64,000 nucleotides of DNA from PFJX01 sp040751755 (GCA_040751755.1 JBFMHC010000015.1:27113-91112), one strand, 5' to 3'. Counted from the stretch's first letter, positions 1 to 8,134 are shown. Notes: generated by a model from the letters alone, not told the origin. A program made the numbers and translations.

Positions 1-168
1 GAACAGCAGGGAATCGCCCGGCAGGAAGGGCGTCACGACGAAGCCCGTCTCCATGAAGATGATGGCGAACAGGATGGCGTAGACCCACACGCCGTAGCTC
101 TGCACCAGCAGGGCGAGATGCTTGTCCAGGTGCAGGACGATGTCGACGAACTGGGCGAGCAGCTCCAT
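1..168 (-). CDS. DedA family membrane protein (N-terminal fragment, runs off the left edge)
   Basis: The reverse strand opens with ATG at 168 and stays open to the window edge, giving 56 residues. They contain a hydrophobic segment (YAILFAIIFMETGFVV, about residues 30-45) followed by TPFLPGDSLLF. The E-T-G-x-x-x-x-P-F-L-P-G-D-S pattern is the N-terminal signature of DedA/SNARE-associated inner-membrane proteins. Known members act in membrane homeostasis or polyprenyl/phospholipid translocation. The rest of the roughly 200-residue protein lies outside the window. It is the next gene downstream of the secreted beta-propeller gene, 14 bp away, so the two could be cotranscribed. Family assignment is firm; the specific function is unknown. 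Confidence 0.85.
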   Translation of the reverse strand, partial: MELLAQFVDIVLHLDKHLALLVQSYGVWVYAILFAIIFMETGFVVTPFLPGDSLLF

Positions 169-182
169 GGGGCGGCGTCCGC

Positions 183-1064
183 TCAGCGCCGCAACGTCAT
201 GCGATAGACCTTGCCCTCCATCATGCCCGGCACCCAGAGCTTGCCCTGGTCGTCGAGGCAGATGTCGGCGGGGCCGGCGATCGGCAGCTTGTCGTTGGCG
301 ACGCCGATCTGGCCGGTGCGGGTGTCCAGCACCTGCAGCAGGCCGGCGGGCTCGAACTTCACCCAGTTGGAGACCAGCCAGCGGTTGGCGCCGATGTCCA
401 CGACGCCGTCGAAGTAGCCGGCCGGCTCGGGCTTGTACTCCTTGTCCAGCTTCGCGGACATGCCCTCCAGGCGGAAGGTCTTGACCGCACCGTTGGCCTG
501 GCCGTCGGTGCCCCACTCGACGACGATCAGGCGGCTGCCCATGCGCTTGAGGCCGTTGGGGCCCTTGAGCGGGGTGTCGAAGGCCAGCTCGGCATACTTC
601 TTCGCCATCAGGTCGATGCTGAACACCTTGTTGAGGTCGGTGGCGGAAACCAGGAGGGTGCGGTTGTCGTGGCGCGCCAGGGCGTTGAGGAAGCGGGCGC
701 CGGTGGCCGAGAGGTCGAGGTCGAACACCTGCTTGCCGTCGCGCACGCGGAAACCCAGCACGCGGTCGATGTCCGCCACGTAGACCACGCCCTGCAGGAC
801 CAGCAGGCCCTTGGGGCCGTTCAGCTTGTCGGCCCAGCGCAGGGCCTTGACGTTGCCCTGGCGGTCCAGGCGCGAGATGAAGCCGTCGCCGTCCTTCTCC
901 ATGGGCTCCAGCTTCACGCCCAGGTTGGAGACGAACACGTCGTCCCCCGCCACCGCCACGCTCTCGGGCGAGGCGAAGCCGGGGATGGCGCGGTCGACGA
1001 TGACGTTGGCCGCGGCGGCGGCGGTGCTGAAGGCACAGGCGGCAAGCAGGGCGATGAGACGCAT
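183..1064 (-). CDS. Secreted SMP-30/gluconolactonase-like beta-propeller protein
   Basis: 293 residues. I chose the ATG at 1064 because it begins a good signal peptide (MRLIALLAACAFSTAAAA, cleavage near residue 20), whereas the longer open frame upstream is the shadow of secF. The mature protein is built of repeated beta-strand blades: SPESVAVAGDDVFVSNLG, GPKGLLVLQGVVYVADID, GPNGLKRMGSRLIVVEWG, GPADICLDDQGKLWVPGM. This is typical of the SMP-30/gluconolaconase/YvrE-like six-bladed propeller superfamily. Members hydrolyse lactones or bind small ligands, often using acidic and Asn metal ligands. The substrate cannot be read from the sequence. It probably acts in the periplasm. It follows secF by 20 bp, so it may be the tail gene of the secDF operon. 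Confidence 0.7.
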   Translation of the reverse strand: MRLIALLAACAFSTAAAAANVIVDRAIPGFASPESVAVAGDDVFVSNLGVKLEPMEKDGDGFISRLDRQGNVKALRWADKLNGPKGLLVLQGVVYVADIDRVLGFRVRDGKQVFDLDLSATGARFLNALARHDNRTLLVSATDLNKVFSIDLMAKKYAELAFDTPLKGPNGLKRMGSRLIVVEWGTDGQANGAVKTFRLEGMSAKLDKEYKPEPAGYFDGVVDIGANRWLVSNWVKFEPAGLLQVLDTRTGQIGVANDKLPIAGPADICLDDQGKLWVPGMMEGKVYRMTLRR

Positions 1065-1084
1065 GACGGACTCCCGGAAAAAGG

Positions 1085-2020
1085 TCAGACCATGGCGCCG
1101 GACTCGGGCTTCACCGGCTTGATGAAGTCCTCGCGCGAGACCCCCAGCCACATGGTGATGGGGCTGGCCACCAGCACGGAGGAATAGGTGCCCACGGCGA
1201 TGCCGATGATCAGGCAGAGGGCGAAGCCGTACAGCACCTCGCCGCCGAGGAACAGCATCGCCAGCACCATCAGCGAGGTGGTGCCGCTGGTGATGACGGT
1301 ACGCGACAGGGTGGCGGTCTTGGCGTTGTCCATGATCGCCGCGACGTCGGTCATGCGGGTCTTCTTGAAGTTCTCGCGGATCCGGTCGAACACCACCACG
1401 GTGTCGTTGACGGAGTAGCCGAGGATGGCCAGCACCGCCGCCAGGACGGTGAGCGAGAACTCCCACTGGAACAGCGACCAGACGCCGAGGACGATGAAGA
1501 TGTCGTGCGCGGTGGCGAAGATGGCACCCGCTGCCATGCGCCACTCGAAGCGCAGCGCCAGATAGACGGCGATACCGAGGGACACCACCAGCAGGGCCAG
1601 GGAACCGTCCTCGAGCAGTTCCTTGCCGACCTGCGGGCCGACGAACTCGACGCGGCGCAGCTGCACCGAGGGATCGGCCACCTTGAGGATCCCCAGCACC
1701 TTCTCGGAGAGCTGCGCGGAGGTGACGCCCGCCTTCACCGGCAGGCGCACCAGCACCTCGCTGGCGGTGCCGAAGTTCTGCACCTGGGCGTCGGCATGGC
1801 CGGCGCGCGCCAGGGTCTCGCGAATCCCGTGCACGTCGGCCGCCTTGCCGGGATAGCCGATCTCCATCACCGTGCCGCCGGTGAAGTCGACACCCAGGTT
1901 CAGGCCCTTGGTGGCGAGCAGGGCGATGGAGGCGACGATGAAGGCGACAGAGAAGAAGATGGTGCTGCGCGCGAAGCGCATGAAGGGGATGTCGCGCTTG
2001 AGATGGAACAGTTCGATCAT
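1085..2020 (-). CDS. secF: Protein translocase subunit SecF
   Basis: 311 residues, normal length for SecF. One N-terminal membrane segment (about 18-38) is followed by the DFTGG motif (residues 45-49), a periplasmic P1-like region to about 135, and five further membrane segments. The RND-type signature GYSVNDTVVVFDRIREN lies at 201-217. With SecD it forms the inner-membrane RND-like complex that uses the proton motive force to pull preproteins across after SecA/SecYEG. The start at 2020 lies 11 bp after the secD stop, as expected for a yajC-secD-secF operon on the minus strand. No anomalies seen. Confidence 0.97.
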   Translation of the reverse strand: MIELFHLKRDIPFMRFARSTIFFSVAFIVASIALLATKGLNLGVDFTGGTVMEIGYPGKAADVHGIRETLARAGHADAQVQNFGTASEVLVRLPVKAGVTSAQLSEKVLGILKVADPSVQLRRVEFVGPQVGKELLEDGSLALLVVSLGIAVYLALRFEWRMAAGAIFATAHDIFIVLGVWSLFQWEFSLTVLAAVLAILGYSVNDTVVVFDRIRENFKKTRMTDVAAIMDNAKTATLSRTVITSGTTSLMVLAMLFLGGEVLYGFALCLIIGIAVGTYSSVLVASPITMWLGVSREDFIKPVKPESGAMV

Positions 2021-2031
2021 GACTTGCGCCC

Positions 2032-3861
2032 TCAGATGGAGACCTTGGTCAGGCGCTTGGCCCGGCCGTAGGTGAGGTTGACCATGGCGCGCGACACCGT
2101 CACGGCGCTGAACATGGAGGTCAGGATGCCCAGGCAGAGCACCACCGCGAAACCGCGCACCGGGCCGGAGCCGAGCCAGAACAGGGCGATGCCGGCGATC
2201 AGGGTGGTGATGTTGGAGTCCAGGATGGTGTCCCAGGCGCGTTCGTAGCCGGCAGCCAGCGCGGCCTGCGGCGACATGCCGTTGCGCAGTTCCTCGCGGA
2301 TGCGCTCGGCGATGATGACGTTCGCGTCGATGGCCATGCCGAGCGTCAGGGCGATACCGGCGATGCCCGGCAGGGTCAGGGTCGCCTGCAGCATCGACAG
2401 CAGCGCCACCAGCAGGAACATGTTGGTGGCCAGGGCCAGCACGGAGATGAGGCCGAAGAACTGGTAGTACACCACCATGAAGACCATGATCAGCGCAAAA
2501 CCGATGAGGGTGGAGTTGAAGCCCTTCTCGATGTTGTCCGCGCCCAGGCTGGGGCCGACGGTGCGCTCCTCGACGATCTCCATGGGCGCGGCCAGGGCGC
2601 CGGCGCGCAGCAGCAGGGCGACGTCGGAGGCCTCCTGCGGCGAGTCCATGCCGGTGATCTGCACACGGCCGCCGCCGATCTCCTCGCGGATCACCGGCGC
2701 GGTGATCACCTCGCTCTTGCCCTTCTCGATGAGCAGGATGGCCATGCGCTTGCCCACGTTCTCGCGCGTCACGTCCTTGAAGATGCGCGCGCCGCGGCCG
2801 TCCAGGTTGACGTGCACGGCGGCCTGGCTGGACTGGCTGTCGAAGCCGGGCTGCGCGTCGGTGATGTACTCGCCGGTCAGCACCACCTCGCGCTTGAGCA
2901 GCAGCGGCATGCCGTTGCGCTCATAGAAGACCTCGTCGCCGAACGGCACCTGGCCGGCCAGGGCGGCCTGCACCTGGGTGGGGTCCTGCATGCGCTCCTC
3001 GTCCACCATGCGCACCTCCAGGGTGGCGGTGCGGCCGAGGATCTCCTTCGCCTTGGCGGTGTCCTGCACGCCCGGCAGCTGCACCACCACACGGTCGATG
3101 CCCTGCTGCTGGATCACCGGCTCGGCCACGCCCAGCTCGTTGACGCGGTTGCGCAGGGTGGTGAGGTTCTGCTGCAGGGCGAACTCCTGGGTCTTCACCT
3201 GCGCCTGCTTGCTCAGGGTGGCGTTGAGGCTGTACTCCTCGCCGCTCTGGCCGTCCGCCAGCACCAGCTCGGGATAGGCCTCCTCCACCGCCTTGCGCGC
3301 CTCGTCCCGCTGCGCGGCGTCGCGGAACTTCACGTACACCGCGTCCTTCTCGCGGCCGATGCCGACGTAGCGCACCTTCTTCTCGCGCAGCAGGGAGCGG
3401 ATGTCGCCCTGGTAGCGCTCCGCCGTCTTCTCCAGGGCCTTGGGCATGTCCACCTGCAGCAGGAAGTGCACCCCGCCGCGCAGGTCCAGGCCCAGGTACA
3501 TGGGCAGGGCGCCGATCGAGGTGAGCCAGGCCGGCGAGGCGGGCAGGAGGTTGAGCGCCACCGTGTAGCCCTGGCCGAGGCTCGCCTGCAGCAGGTCCTT
3601 GGCCTTGATCTGGGTGTCGGTATCGGCGAAGCGGGCCTTGATGCTGTGACCGTCCAGGGCCACGCCCTGCGTGGCCACGCCACCGCCGCGCAAGGCGGAC
3701 TCGACGCGCTGCATGAGGGCCGTGTCGACCTTCTCGGTGGTACGCACCGGCGTCACCTGCACCGCCGGCACCTCGCCGTAGAAGTTGGGCAGGGTGTAGA
3801 GAAAGGCGACGAGCAGGGCCGCGCCGACGACGAGGTATTTCCAGAAGGGATAGCGATTCAT
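2032..3861 (-). CDS. secD: Protein translocase subunit SecD
   Basis: 609 residues. An N-terminal membrane segment (about 8-26) precedes the periplasmic region; GLDLRGG at 124-130 is the SecD hallmark at its start. The P1 head domain follows. The C-terminal half holds five membrane helices and the RND signature GMAIDANVIIAERIREE near residue 515. It is the partner of SecF in the SecDFYajC complex that completes Sec-dependent export. It sits between yajC (75 bp upstream, with a nested inverted repeat in the gap) and secF (11 bp downstream), and is probably cotranscribed with both. Confidence 0.97.
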   Translation of the reverse strand: MNRYPFWKYLVVGAALLVAFLYTLPNFYGEVPAVQVTPVRTTEKVDTALMQRVESALRGGGVATQGVALDGHSIKARFADTDTQIKAKDLLQASLGQGYTVALNLLPASPAWLTSIGALPMYLGLDLRGGVHFLLQVDMPKALEKTAERYQGDIRSLLREKKVRYVGIGREKDAVYVKFRDAAQRDEARKAVEEAYPELVLADGQSGEEYSLNATLSKQAQVKTQEFALQQNLTTLRNRVNELGVAEPVIQQQGIDRVVVQLPGVQDTAKAKEILGRTATLEVRMVDEERMQDPTQVQAALAGQVPFGDEVFYERNGMPLLLKREVVLTGEYITDAQPGFDSQSSQAAVHVNLDGRGARIFKDVTRENVGKRMAILLIEKGKSEVITAPVIREEIGGGRVQITGMDSPQEASDVALLLRAGALAAPMEIVEERTVGPSLGADNIEKGFNSTLIGFALIMVFMVVYYQFFGLISVLALATNMFLLVALLSMLQATLTLPGIAGIALTLGMAIDANVIIAERIREELRNGMSPQAALAAGYERAWDTILDSNITTLIAGIALFWLGSGPVRGFAVVLCLGILTSMFSAVTVSRAMVNLTYGRAKRLTKVSI

Positions 3862-3867
3862 GGCTTC

Positions 3868-3940
3868 GTGAGGCGAGAGGAGTGGGGCGTGAGACGGAAG
3901 GGCGCGGGGGAGTCACCCCCCCTCACGCCTTGCGCCTCAC
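3868..3940. repeat. Nested inverted repeat between yajC and secD
   Basis: Three nested complementary pairs share one axis: GTGAGGCG (3868-3875) with CGCCTCAC (3933-3940), GGCGTGAG (3886-3893) with CTCACGCC (3922-3929), and GGGGG (3906-3910) with CCCCC (3916-3920). The outer right arm reaches into the yajC stop codon. In the mRNA this would form a long imperfect stem-loop in the yajC-secD gap, without a T-run on either side. It could be an RNA-stability or decay element, or a dispersed palindrome. The pairing is seen directly; the role is inferred. Confidence 0.55.
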
Positions 3941-4257
3941 AGATCCTTGATCGTGCCCTTGGGCAGCACGGCCTGCACGGCGGCGCGCTGGAAGATGGTC
4001 TCGGTGCCACCGCCGATGTCCAGGGTGATGTATTGCTCGCTGACCTTCACCACCTTGCCGAGCTGGCCGCCCGAGGTGACCACCTCGTCGCCCTTCTGGA
4101 TGCCTTCCTGCATCTTCTTCTGGTCCTTGGCGCGCTTCATCTGCGGGCGGATGATGAGGAAGTAGAACAGCACGAACAGGATCACCAGGGGCAGGAAGCC
4201 CATGATCGGGTCGGGCTGCTGGGCGGGGTCGGCGGCGTGGGCGGGGGAGATCAGCAT
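3937..4257 (-). CDS. yajC: Preprotein translocase subunit YajC
   Basis: 106 residues from the ATG at 4257, matching the usual YajC length of about 110. A short N-terminal part (MLISPAHAADPAQQ) precedes one membrane helix (about 19-36, GFLPLVILFVLFYFLIIRPQ). The conserved RPQxKRxK patch and the motif KGDEVVTSGGQLGKV follow. The C-terminus AVLPKGTIKDL is typical. An alternative in-frame ATG 36 bp upstream (4293) would add 12 residues with no family support. YajC binds SecDF in the inner membrane. It begins the minus-strand yajC-secD-secF unit. Confidence 0.94.
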   Translation of the reverse strand: MLISPAHAADPAQQPDPIMGFLPLVILFVLFYFLIIRPQMKRAKDQKKMQEGIQKGDEVVTSGGQLGKVVKVSEQYITLDIGGGTETIFQRAAVQAVLPKGTIKDL

Positions 4258-4307
4258 GATGGGGGCATTCAAGGGTGGATAAAACCGGTGCATTTTAACT
4301 GGGTATT

Positions 4308-5987
4308 GTGCAAGCCGTGTTTCCGCCCGTCTTAGAATGGCCGGCATCTCCCCCCTCCCCCGATCCCGTGCAGCATTCCGCTCCCCGCCCCGCCCCCGCC
4401 GAGAAGGTCTCCTGGCGGGTCCTGCTCGCCTATGCCCTGGCCAGCCTGGTTCTGGACGCGGCGAGCAACCCGCAGACCGTGCTGCCGCTGGCGCTGGCAC
4501 CCTGGACGCCGCCGATCGGCCTGTCGCTCGCCATCCTGCTGCTGTACGGCGCGCGCTACGCGCCCTGGCTGATTGCCATCACCTTCCTCATCGGCATGCC
4601 GGTCTACGGCCTGCCGGACGCCTGGCTGGGGGCCCTGTGGGCCTCCACCCTGCTGATGCTCGGCCTGCTGGCGCTCAGCACCTGGCTCAAGCACGGCCTG
4701 CGGATCGACGCGCGGCTGTCCAGCCAGCGCGACCTGTCCTGGTTCCTGCTCGCCGCCGTGCTGGCGGCCTGGCTGGACGCCGGGGTGCACGTGTTCTCGC
4801 GCAGCCCCGAGGCCGCGCCGCACGTCTGGGCCTGGCTCGCCGACCTGGTCAACTACTGGGTCGGCGCGCTGATCCGCATCCTCATCGTCACGCCCCTGGT
4901 GCTGGTGCACGCGGACCGCGACTGGGCGGCCCTGCTCGCCTGGCGGCCGAGCCGCCAGGTGGTGCTGCAGGGCCTCGCCATCGTCCTCGCCCTGGCGGTG
5001 ATCTTCGGCCTCAAATACACGGACGAGTTCAAGTTCTTCTACCTGCTGTTCCTGCCCCTCATCTGGGTCTGCATGCACCACGGCATCCAGGGCGCCACCG
5101 TCGCCCTCGCCTTCACGCACATCGGCCTCAACGCGATCCTGGAATGGCGCGGCCTGCGCTCGGTGGCGGTGGTGGAGTTCCAGATGCTGATGCTGGGCCT
5201 GGCGATCACCGGCCTGTTCCTCGGCATGACCGTGACGGCGCGCCGCGCGGCGGAGGAGAAGCTGCACCGCCGCGAGGCGGAGCTGAACCAGGCCATGCGC
5301 CTGGCGGCCGCCGGCGAGATGACGCAGGCGCTCGCGCACGAGCTGAACCAGCCGCTCTCCGCCCTCACCAACTACGCCCGCGCCGCCCGCGCCATGCTCG
5401 CCGAGCCGGGCGAGCATGCGGCGCTGCTGGGCGAGACCCTGGAGAAAATCGACCGCGAGTCCAGCCGCGCCGGCCAGGTGGTGCGCCGACTGCGCGAGTT
5501 CTTCCGCGGCGGCGGCCTGCGCCTGGAGCGCATCGGCGTCGCCGAGTTGATCGAGGAGGGCCTGGCGCCCGCACGGCGGCGCGCGGAGCGCAGCGGCATC
5601 CAGATCGACGTCTCGCCCCTGGACGGCCTGCCCGCCCTCAAGGCGGACCGCGTGCAGATCGGCACGGTGCTGCACAACCTGCTCATCAACGCCATCGAGT
5701 CCTTCGAACAGCCCCAGGCCCTGCCGCTCGACGAACGTCACATCTCGATCAGCGTCGCGCGCGGCGATGCGCGGCAGCTGCGTTTCTGCGTGCAGGACAA
5801 CGGCCCGGGCATCGCCACGGAGCTGCGCGAGCGCCTGTTCGACTCCTTCGTCACCAGCAAGCCGGAAGGCATGGGTCTCGGCCTGGCGATCAGCCGCACC
5901 CTGGTCGAGGCGCACGGCGGTGAGTTATGGTTGGACAGTCCCTTTCCCACCCGTTTCTGCTTCACGCTGCCCCTGACCCATGTCTGA
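4308..5987 (+). CDS. MASE1-like membrane-sensor histidine kinase (two-component sensor)
   Basis: About 559 residues. Roughly eight hydrophobic helices fill residues 35-310, resembling the MASE1 integral-membrane sensor domain (PPIGLSLAILLLYGARYAPW; WLADLVNYWVGALIRILIVTPLVL). A short linker leads to a HisKA domain with AGEMTQALAHELNQPLSAL; the phospho-accepting His is residue 344. The ATPase domain has an N-box (HNLLINAIESF, about 455), G1 (DNGPGIA, about 495) and G2 (GMGLGLAIS, about 520). The kinase half resembles FixL/DctB-type kinases. Its frame overlaps the FixJ-like regulator by 8 bp, so the two form a pair. The first ATG (4308) is close to the divergent yajC start, and a later start is possible. 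The signal sensed is unknown. Confidence 0.85.
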   Translation: MQAVFPPVLEWPASPPSPDPVQHSAPRPAPAEKVSWRVLLAYALASLVLDAASNPQTVLPLALAPWTPPIGLSLAILLLYGARYAPWLIAITFLIGMPVYGLPDAWLGALWASTLLMLGLLALSTWLKHGLRIDARLSSQRDLSWFLLAAVLAAWLDAGVHVFSRSPEAAPHVWAWLADLVNYWVGALIRILIVTPLVLVHADRDWAALLAWRPSRQVVLQGLAIVLALAVIFGLKYTDEFKFFYLLFLPLIWVCMHHGIQGATVALAFTHIGLNAILEWRGLRSVAVVEFQMLMLGLAITGLFLGMTVTARRAAEEKLHRREAELNQAMRLAAAGEMTQALAHELNQPLSALTNYARAARAMLAEPGEHAALLGETLEKIDRESSRAGQVVRRLREFFRGGGLRLERIGVAELIEEGLAPARRRAERSGIQIDVSPLDGLPALKADRVQIGTVLHNLLINAIESFEQPQALPLDERHISISVARGDARQLRFCVQDNGPGIATELRERLFDSFVTSKPEGMGLGLAISRTLVEAHGGELWLDSPFPTRFCFTLPLTHV

Positions 5988-6594
5988 ACCGCAGATCTAC
6001 ATCGTCGACGACGACGAGGCGGTGCGCGATTCGCTCGCCCTCATGCTCAACTTCCGCGGCTGGCGCTGCCGCGCCTTCGCCAGCGCCGAGGCCTGCCTGG
6101 AGGCCTGGCAGGCGGACTGGCGCGGCTGCCTGCTGCTCGACCTGCGCATGGGCGGCATGGACGGCCTGGCCCTGCAGGGCGAGCTGGAGGCACGCGGCTC
6201 GCGCCTGCCCATCGTCTTCCTCACCGGCCATGGCGACATCGCCCAGGCGCGCGCGGCGCTCAAGGCCGGCGCCGTCGACTTCCTGGAGAAGCCCTACGCC
6301 GAGGCGGCGCTGATCGACGCCGTGCGCGAGGCCATGGCACGCGACGCACGCCAGTCCGCCGAGCAGGCGCAATCCGAGGAGATCGGCGCGCGCATGGCGC
6401 GCCTCTCGGAACGCGAACGCCAGGTCATGGACCTGACCGTGGCGGGCAAGCCCAACCGCGAGATCGCCGCCCTGCTGGAGATCAGCCCGCGCACCGTCGA
6501 GGTGTTCAAGGCGCGCATGATGGAGAAGATGCAGGCGCGCAGCCTGCCGGAGCTGGTGCGCATGGTGTTGAGCAGCGGCACGCGGGAGGGGTGA
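5980..6594 (+). CDS. FixJ/NarL-type response regulator
   Basis: 204 residues. The receiver domain has the acidic pocket IVDDDEA (residues 8-14), phospho-acceptor Asp54 (LLLDLRMGG), Thr82 (VFLTGHGD) and Lys104 (FLEKPY). The C-terminal LuxR/FixJ helix-turn-helix has LSERERQVMDLTVAGKPNREIAALLEIS, beginning near residue 143 (motif given in outline only). It overlaps the kinase gene by 8 bp, so translational coupling and a cognate partnership are very likely. The F-L-E-K-P and TGHGDI motifs are typical of the FixJ/TodT subgroup. Its targets are unknown; the neighbouring MarR and membrane-protein genes are candidates only by position. Confidence 0.9.
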   Translation: MSEPQIYIVDDDEAVRDSLALMLNFRGWRCRAFASAEACLEAWQADWRGCLLLDLRMGGMDGLALQGELEARGSRLPIVFLTGHGDIAQARAALKAGAVDFLEKPYAEAALIDAVREAMARDARQSAEQAQSEEIGARMARLSERERQVMDLTVAGKPNREIAALLEISPRTVEVFKARMMEKMQARSLPELVRMVLSSGTREG

Positions 6595-6675
6595 CCCCCC
6601 ACGAAGGGTGTATGGCCTCCCCTTACGGGCGGCAGCCAATGCCGGCGGCACGCGTGGGCGTCGAGAATCCGTTCC

Positions 6676-7257
6676 ATGCGAAACGCCAAATTCACCTCTC
6701 ACGGCATGGACCGACAAGAAGACCCCTCCGTCACTCTCGCCTGGCGCAGGGAGACGATCCGCGGCGCGCTCAAGCTGTTCCGCGTCACCATGGATGCCGT
6801 GCGCCGCCACGCCGAGTGGACCGAGGCCCATCTGGGGCTGACCCCCGCCCAGCTGTGGGCCATCTGGGAACTCCGGCAATCGCCCGGCCTGCGCGTGGTC
6901 GACCTGGCGAAGCTGATGGCGGTGCACCGCCTCACCGCCGAAGGACTGCTGCAGGGCCTGATGGCCGGCGGCCTGGTGGTCTGCCGCGGCGAGGACGACG
7001 CCCCGCCGGTCCACCACTTCCTCTCCGAGGCGGGGCAGCGGGTCGCCGACAAGCTGCCGGAACACGGCCAGGGCGTGCTCAAGGCCGCGCTCGAACAGCT
7101 GCCGGATGTCGCCCTGGAGCAGCTCGTCAGCGCCATGCGCCCGGTGGTCGAAAGCCTGCCCATGCGGGAGGACCGCGCCGCGCTGCAGCCGATGGGCGAC
7201 CTGCTCAGGCAGCACGGCCTCGCGCATTTCGACGTACGCAAACGTTCAGGGGCCTAA
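6676..7257 (+). CDS. MarR-like winged-helix transcriptional regulator
   Basis: 193 residues. The core has the MarR-type layout: an N-terminal dimerisation helix (ETIRGALKLFRVTMDAVRRH), then a winged helix (LTPAQLWAIWELRQSPGLRVVDLAKLMAVHRLTAEGLLQGL, about 55-97), a wing (GGLVVCRGEDDAPPVHHFLSEAG) and a C-terminal helix pair. Similarity to MarR is structural rather than word-for-word, and no ligand can be named. It ends 2 bp before the start of a small membrane-protein gene, so the two are probably one operon. The second Met at 6706 is an alternative start. Confidence 0.65.
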   Translation: MRNAKFTSHGMDRQEDPSVTLAWRRETIRGALKLFRVTMDAVRRHAEWTEAHLGLTPAQLWAIWELRQSPGLRVVDLAKLMAVHRLTAEGLLQGLMAGGLVVCRGEDDAPPVHHFLSEAGQRVADKLPEHGQGVLKAALEQLPDVALEQLVSAMRPVVESLPMREDRAALQPMGDLLRQHGLAHFDVRKRSGA

Positions 7258-7259
7258 CC

Positions 7260-7937
7260 ATGCAAGCCCAGATCGATCTCTTCCTCGCCTCGCTGCAGAC
7301 GGCCTGGACACAGGTCGCGCTGTTCCTGCCCAAGCTGTTCGCCGCCCTGCTGCTGCTGTCGGCCGGCTGGCTGCTGGCGCGCCTGCTGCGGGCGGCCGTC
7401 AGGCGCATGCTGGATACGCTGGGCTTCCGCCGCATCGCCGAACGCTCCGGCCTGGAGGCCCTGCTCAGGCAAGGCGGCGTGGAGATCTCCCTGGCCGGCA
7501 TCATCGCCGGCGTCGTGTACTGGATGGTCCTGCTCGTCGTCACGGTCTCCGTCGCCAACAGCCTGGGGCTCGACAGCGTGGCCGCGCTGTTCAACCGCAT
7601 CGCCCTCTACCTACCGCACGTCGTCATCGCGGTCCTCATCCTGATCTTCGGCACCCTGCTGGCGCGCTTCATGAACCGCGCGACCTTCGCCTGGCTGCAC
7701 GGACTGAAGGTACCGGCCGCGCTGACCATCAGCACGGGGGTGGAATACGCCGTGCAGGTCTTCGCCCTGTTCATCGCCCTGGAGCAGCTGGCCATCGGCA
7801 CCCAGCTGCTGACCATCGCCTTCGCCATCCTGTTCGGCGGCATCGTCTTCGCCCTGGCCCTCGCCTTCGGCCTGGGGGGCCAGACCTGGGCGGCCGAGCG
7901 GCTGAAGGCCTGGTCAAAGGCAGGCACAGGCGAATAA
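7260..7937 (+). CDS. Small MscS-like/CmpX-like transmembrane protein
   Basis: 225 residues with about four to five hydrophobic helices. The segments LFLPKLFAALLLLSAGWLLARLLRAAVRRML (about 19-50) and YLPHVVIAVLILIFGTLLARFMNR (about 117-140) are the paired 'conserved TM helix' repeat of the small-conductance mechanosensitive-channel superfamily. The C-terminal VFALALAFGLGGQTWAAERL also fits. The cytoplasmic beta domain of true MscS is missing, so this is a CmpX-like membrane-only relative and not necessarily a channel. Its ATG directly follows the MarR stop (gap 2 bp). A role in membrane stress or osmotic response is inference. Confidence 0.65.
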   Translation: MQAQIDLFLASLQTAWTQVALFLPKLFAALLLLSAGWLLARLLRAAVRRMLDTLGFRRIAERSGLEALLRQGGVEISLAGIIAGVVYWMVLLVVTVSVANSLGLDSVAALFNRIALYLPHVVIAVLILIFGTLLARFMNRATFAWLHGLKVPAALTISTGVEYAVQVFALFIALEQLAIGTQLLTIAFAILFGGIVFALALAFGLGGQTWAAERLKAWSKAGTGE

Positions 7938-7963
7938 GGGCTTCCCTTACGTTACCCCACACA

Positions 7964-7991
7964 TTACAGACAGGTTGTCGCTCCCTAATAT
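7964..7991 (+). promoter_or_regulatory. Predicted sigma-70 promoter upstream of the antiporter leader
   Basis: TTACAG (7964-7969) and TAATAT (7986-7991) are separated by 16 bp and match -35/-10 boxes reasonably well, the -10 better. Transcription would begin near 7998 and run through three hairpins and a terminator before reaching the antiporter start at 8135. No other good promoter is visible in this gap. Confidence 0.5.
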
Positions 7992-7997
7992 CCATCT

Positions 7998-8106
7998 TGA
8001 GCATGTTTCATGTCGTCTCCGGCGCGCCGGCTTGCCGGCGTGGAGCAAAGGACGATCGCAAGCGATTGCGATATTCATACAGGTGACCCAGGTCACCTGT
8101 TTTTTT
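7998..8106 (+). ncRNA. Structured leader or small RNA ending in a strong intrinsic terminator, upstream of a Kef-type antiporter
   Basis: Three perfect stems occur in about 90 nt. The first is CGCCGG (8025-8030), loop CTTG, CCGGCG (8035-8040), flanked by CTCC (8017-8020) and GGAG (8042-8045), which can extend it. The second is ATCGCAA (8055-8061), loop GCGA (GNRA type, 8062-8065), TTGCGAT (8066-8072). The third is ACAGGTGAC (8079-8087), loop CCAG, GTCACCTGT (8092-8100), followed by seven T. The antiporter ATG is only 28 nt beyond the terminator. This may be an attenuating cis-regulator, a free small RNA, or simply a terminator for the upstream operon. It does not match a riboswitch class I recognise. 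Confidence 0.45.
8079..8106 (+). terminator. Rho-independent terminator 28 nt before the Kef-type antiporter start
   Basis: A 9-bp perfect stem (8079-8087 with 8092-8100), loop CCAG, and an uninterrupted run of seven T (8100-8106). Its position within the apparent 5' leader of the next gene makes it either the end of the MarR-membrane protein unit or an attenuator. Confidence 0.85.
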
Positions 8107-8134
8107 GTCTGCTCACCGAGTGTCTGAGCGCACC

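Noticed and set aside
4332..5915. A 527-codon minus-strand frame opposite the histidine kinase
   Set aside because: Gln/Arg/Gly-rich shadow; the plus-strand frame has complete kinase motifs.
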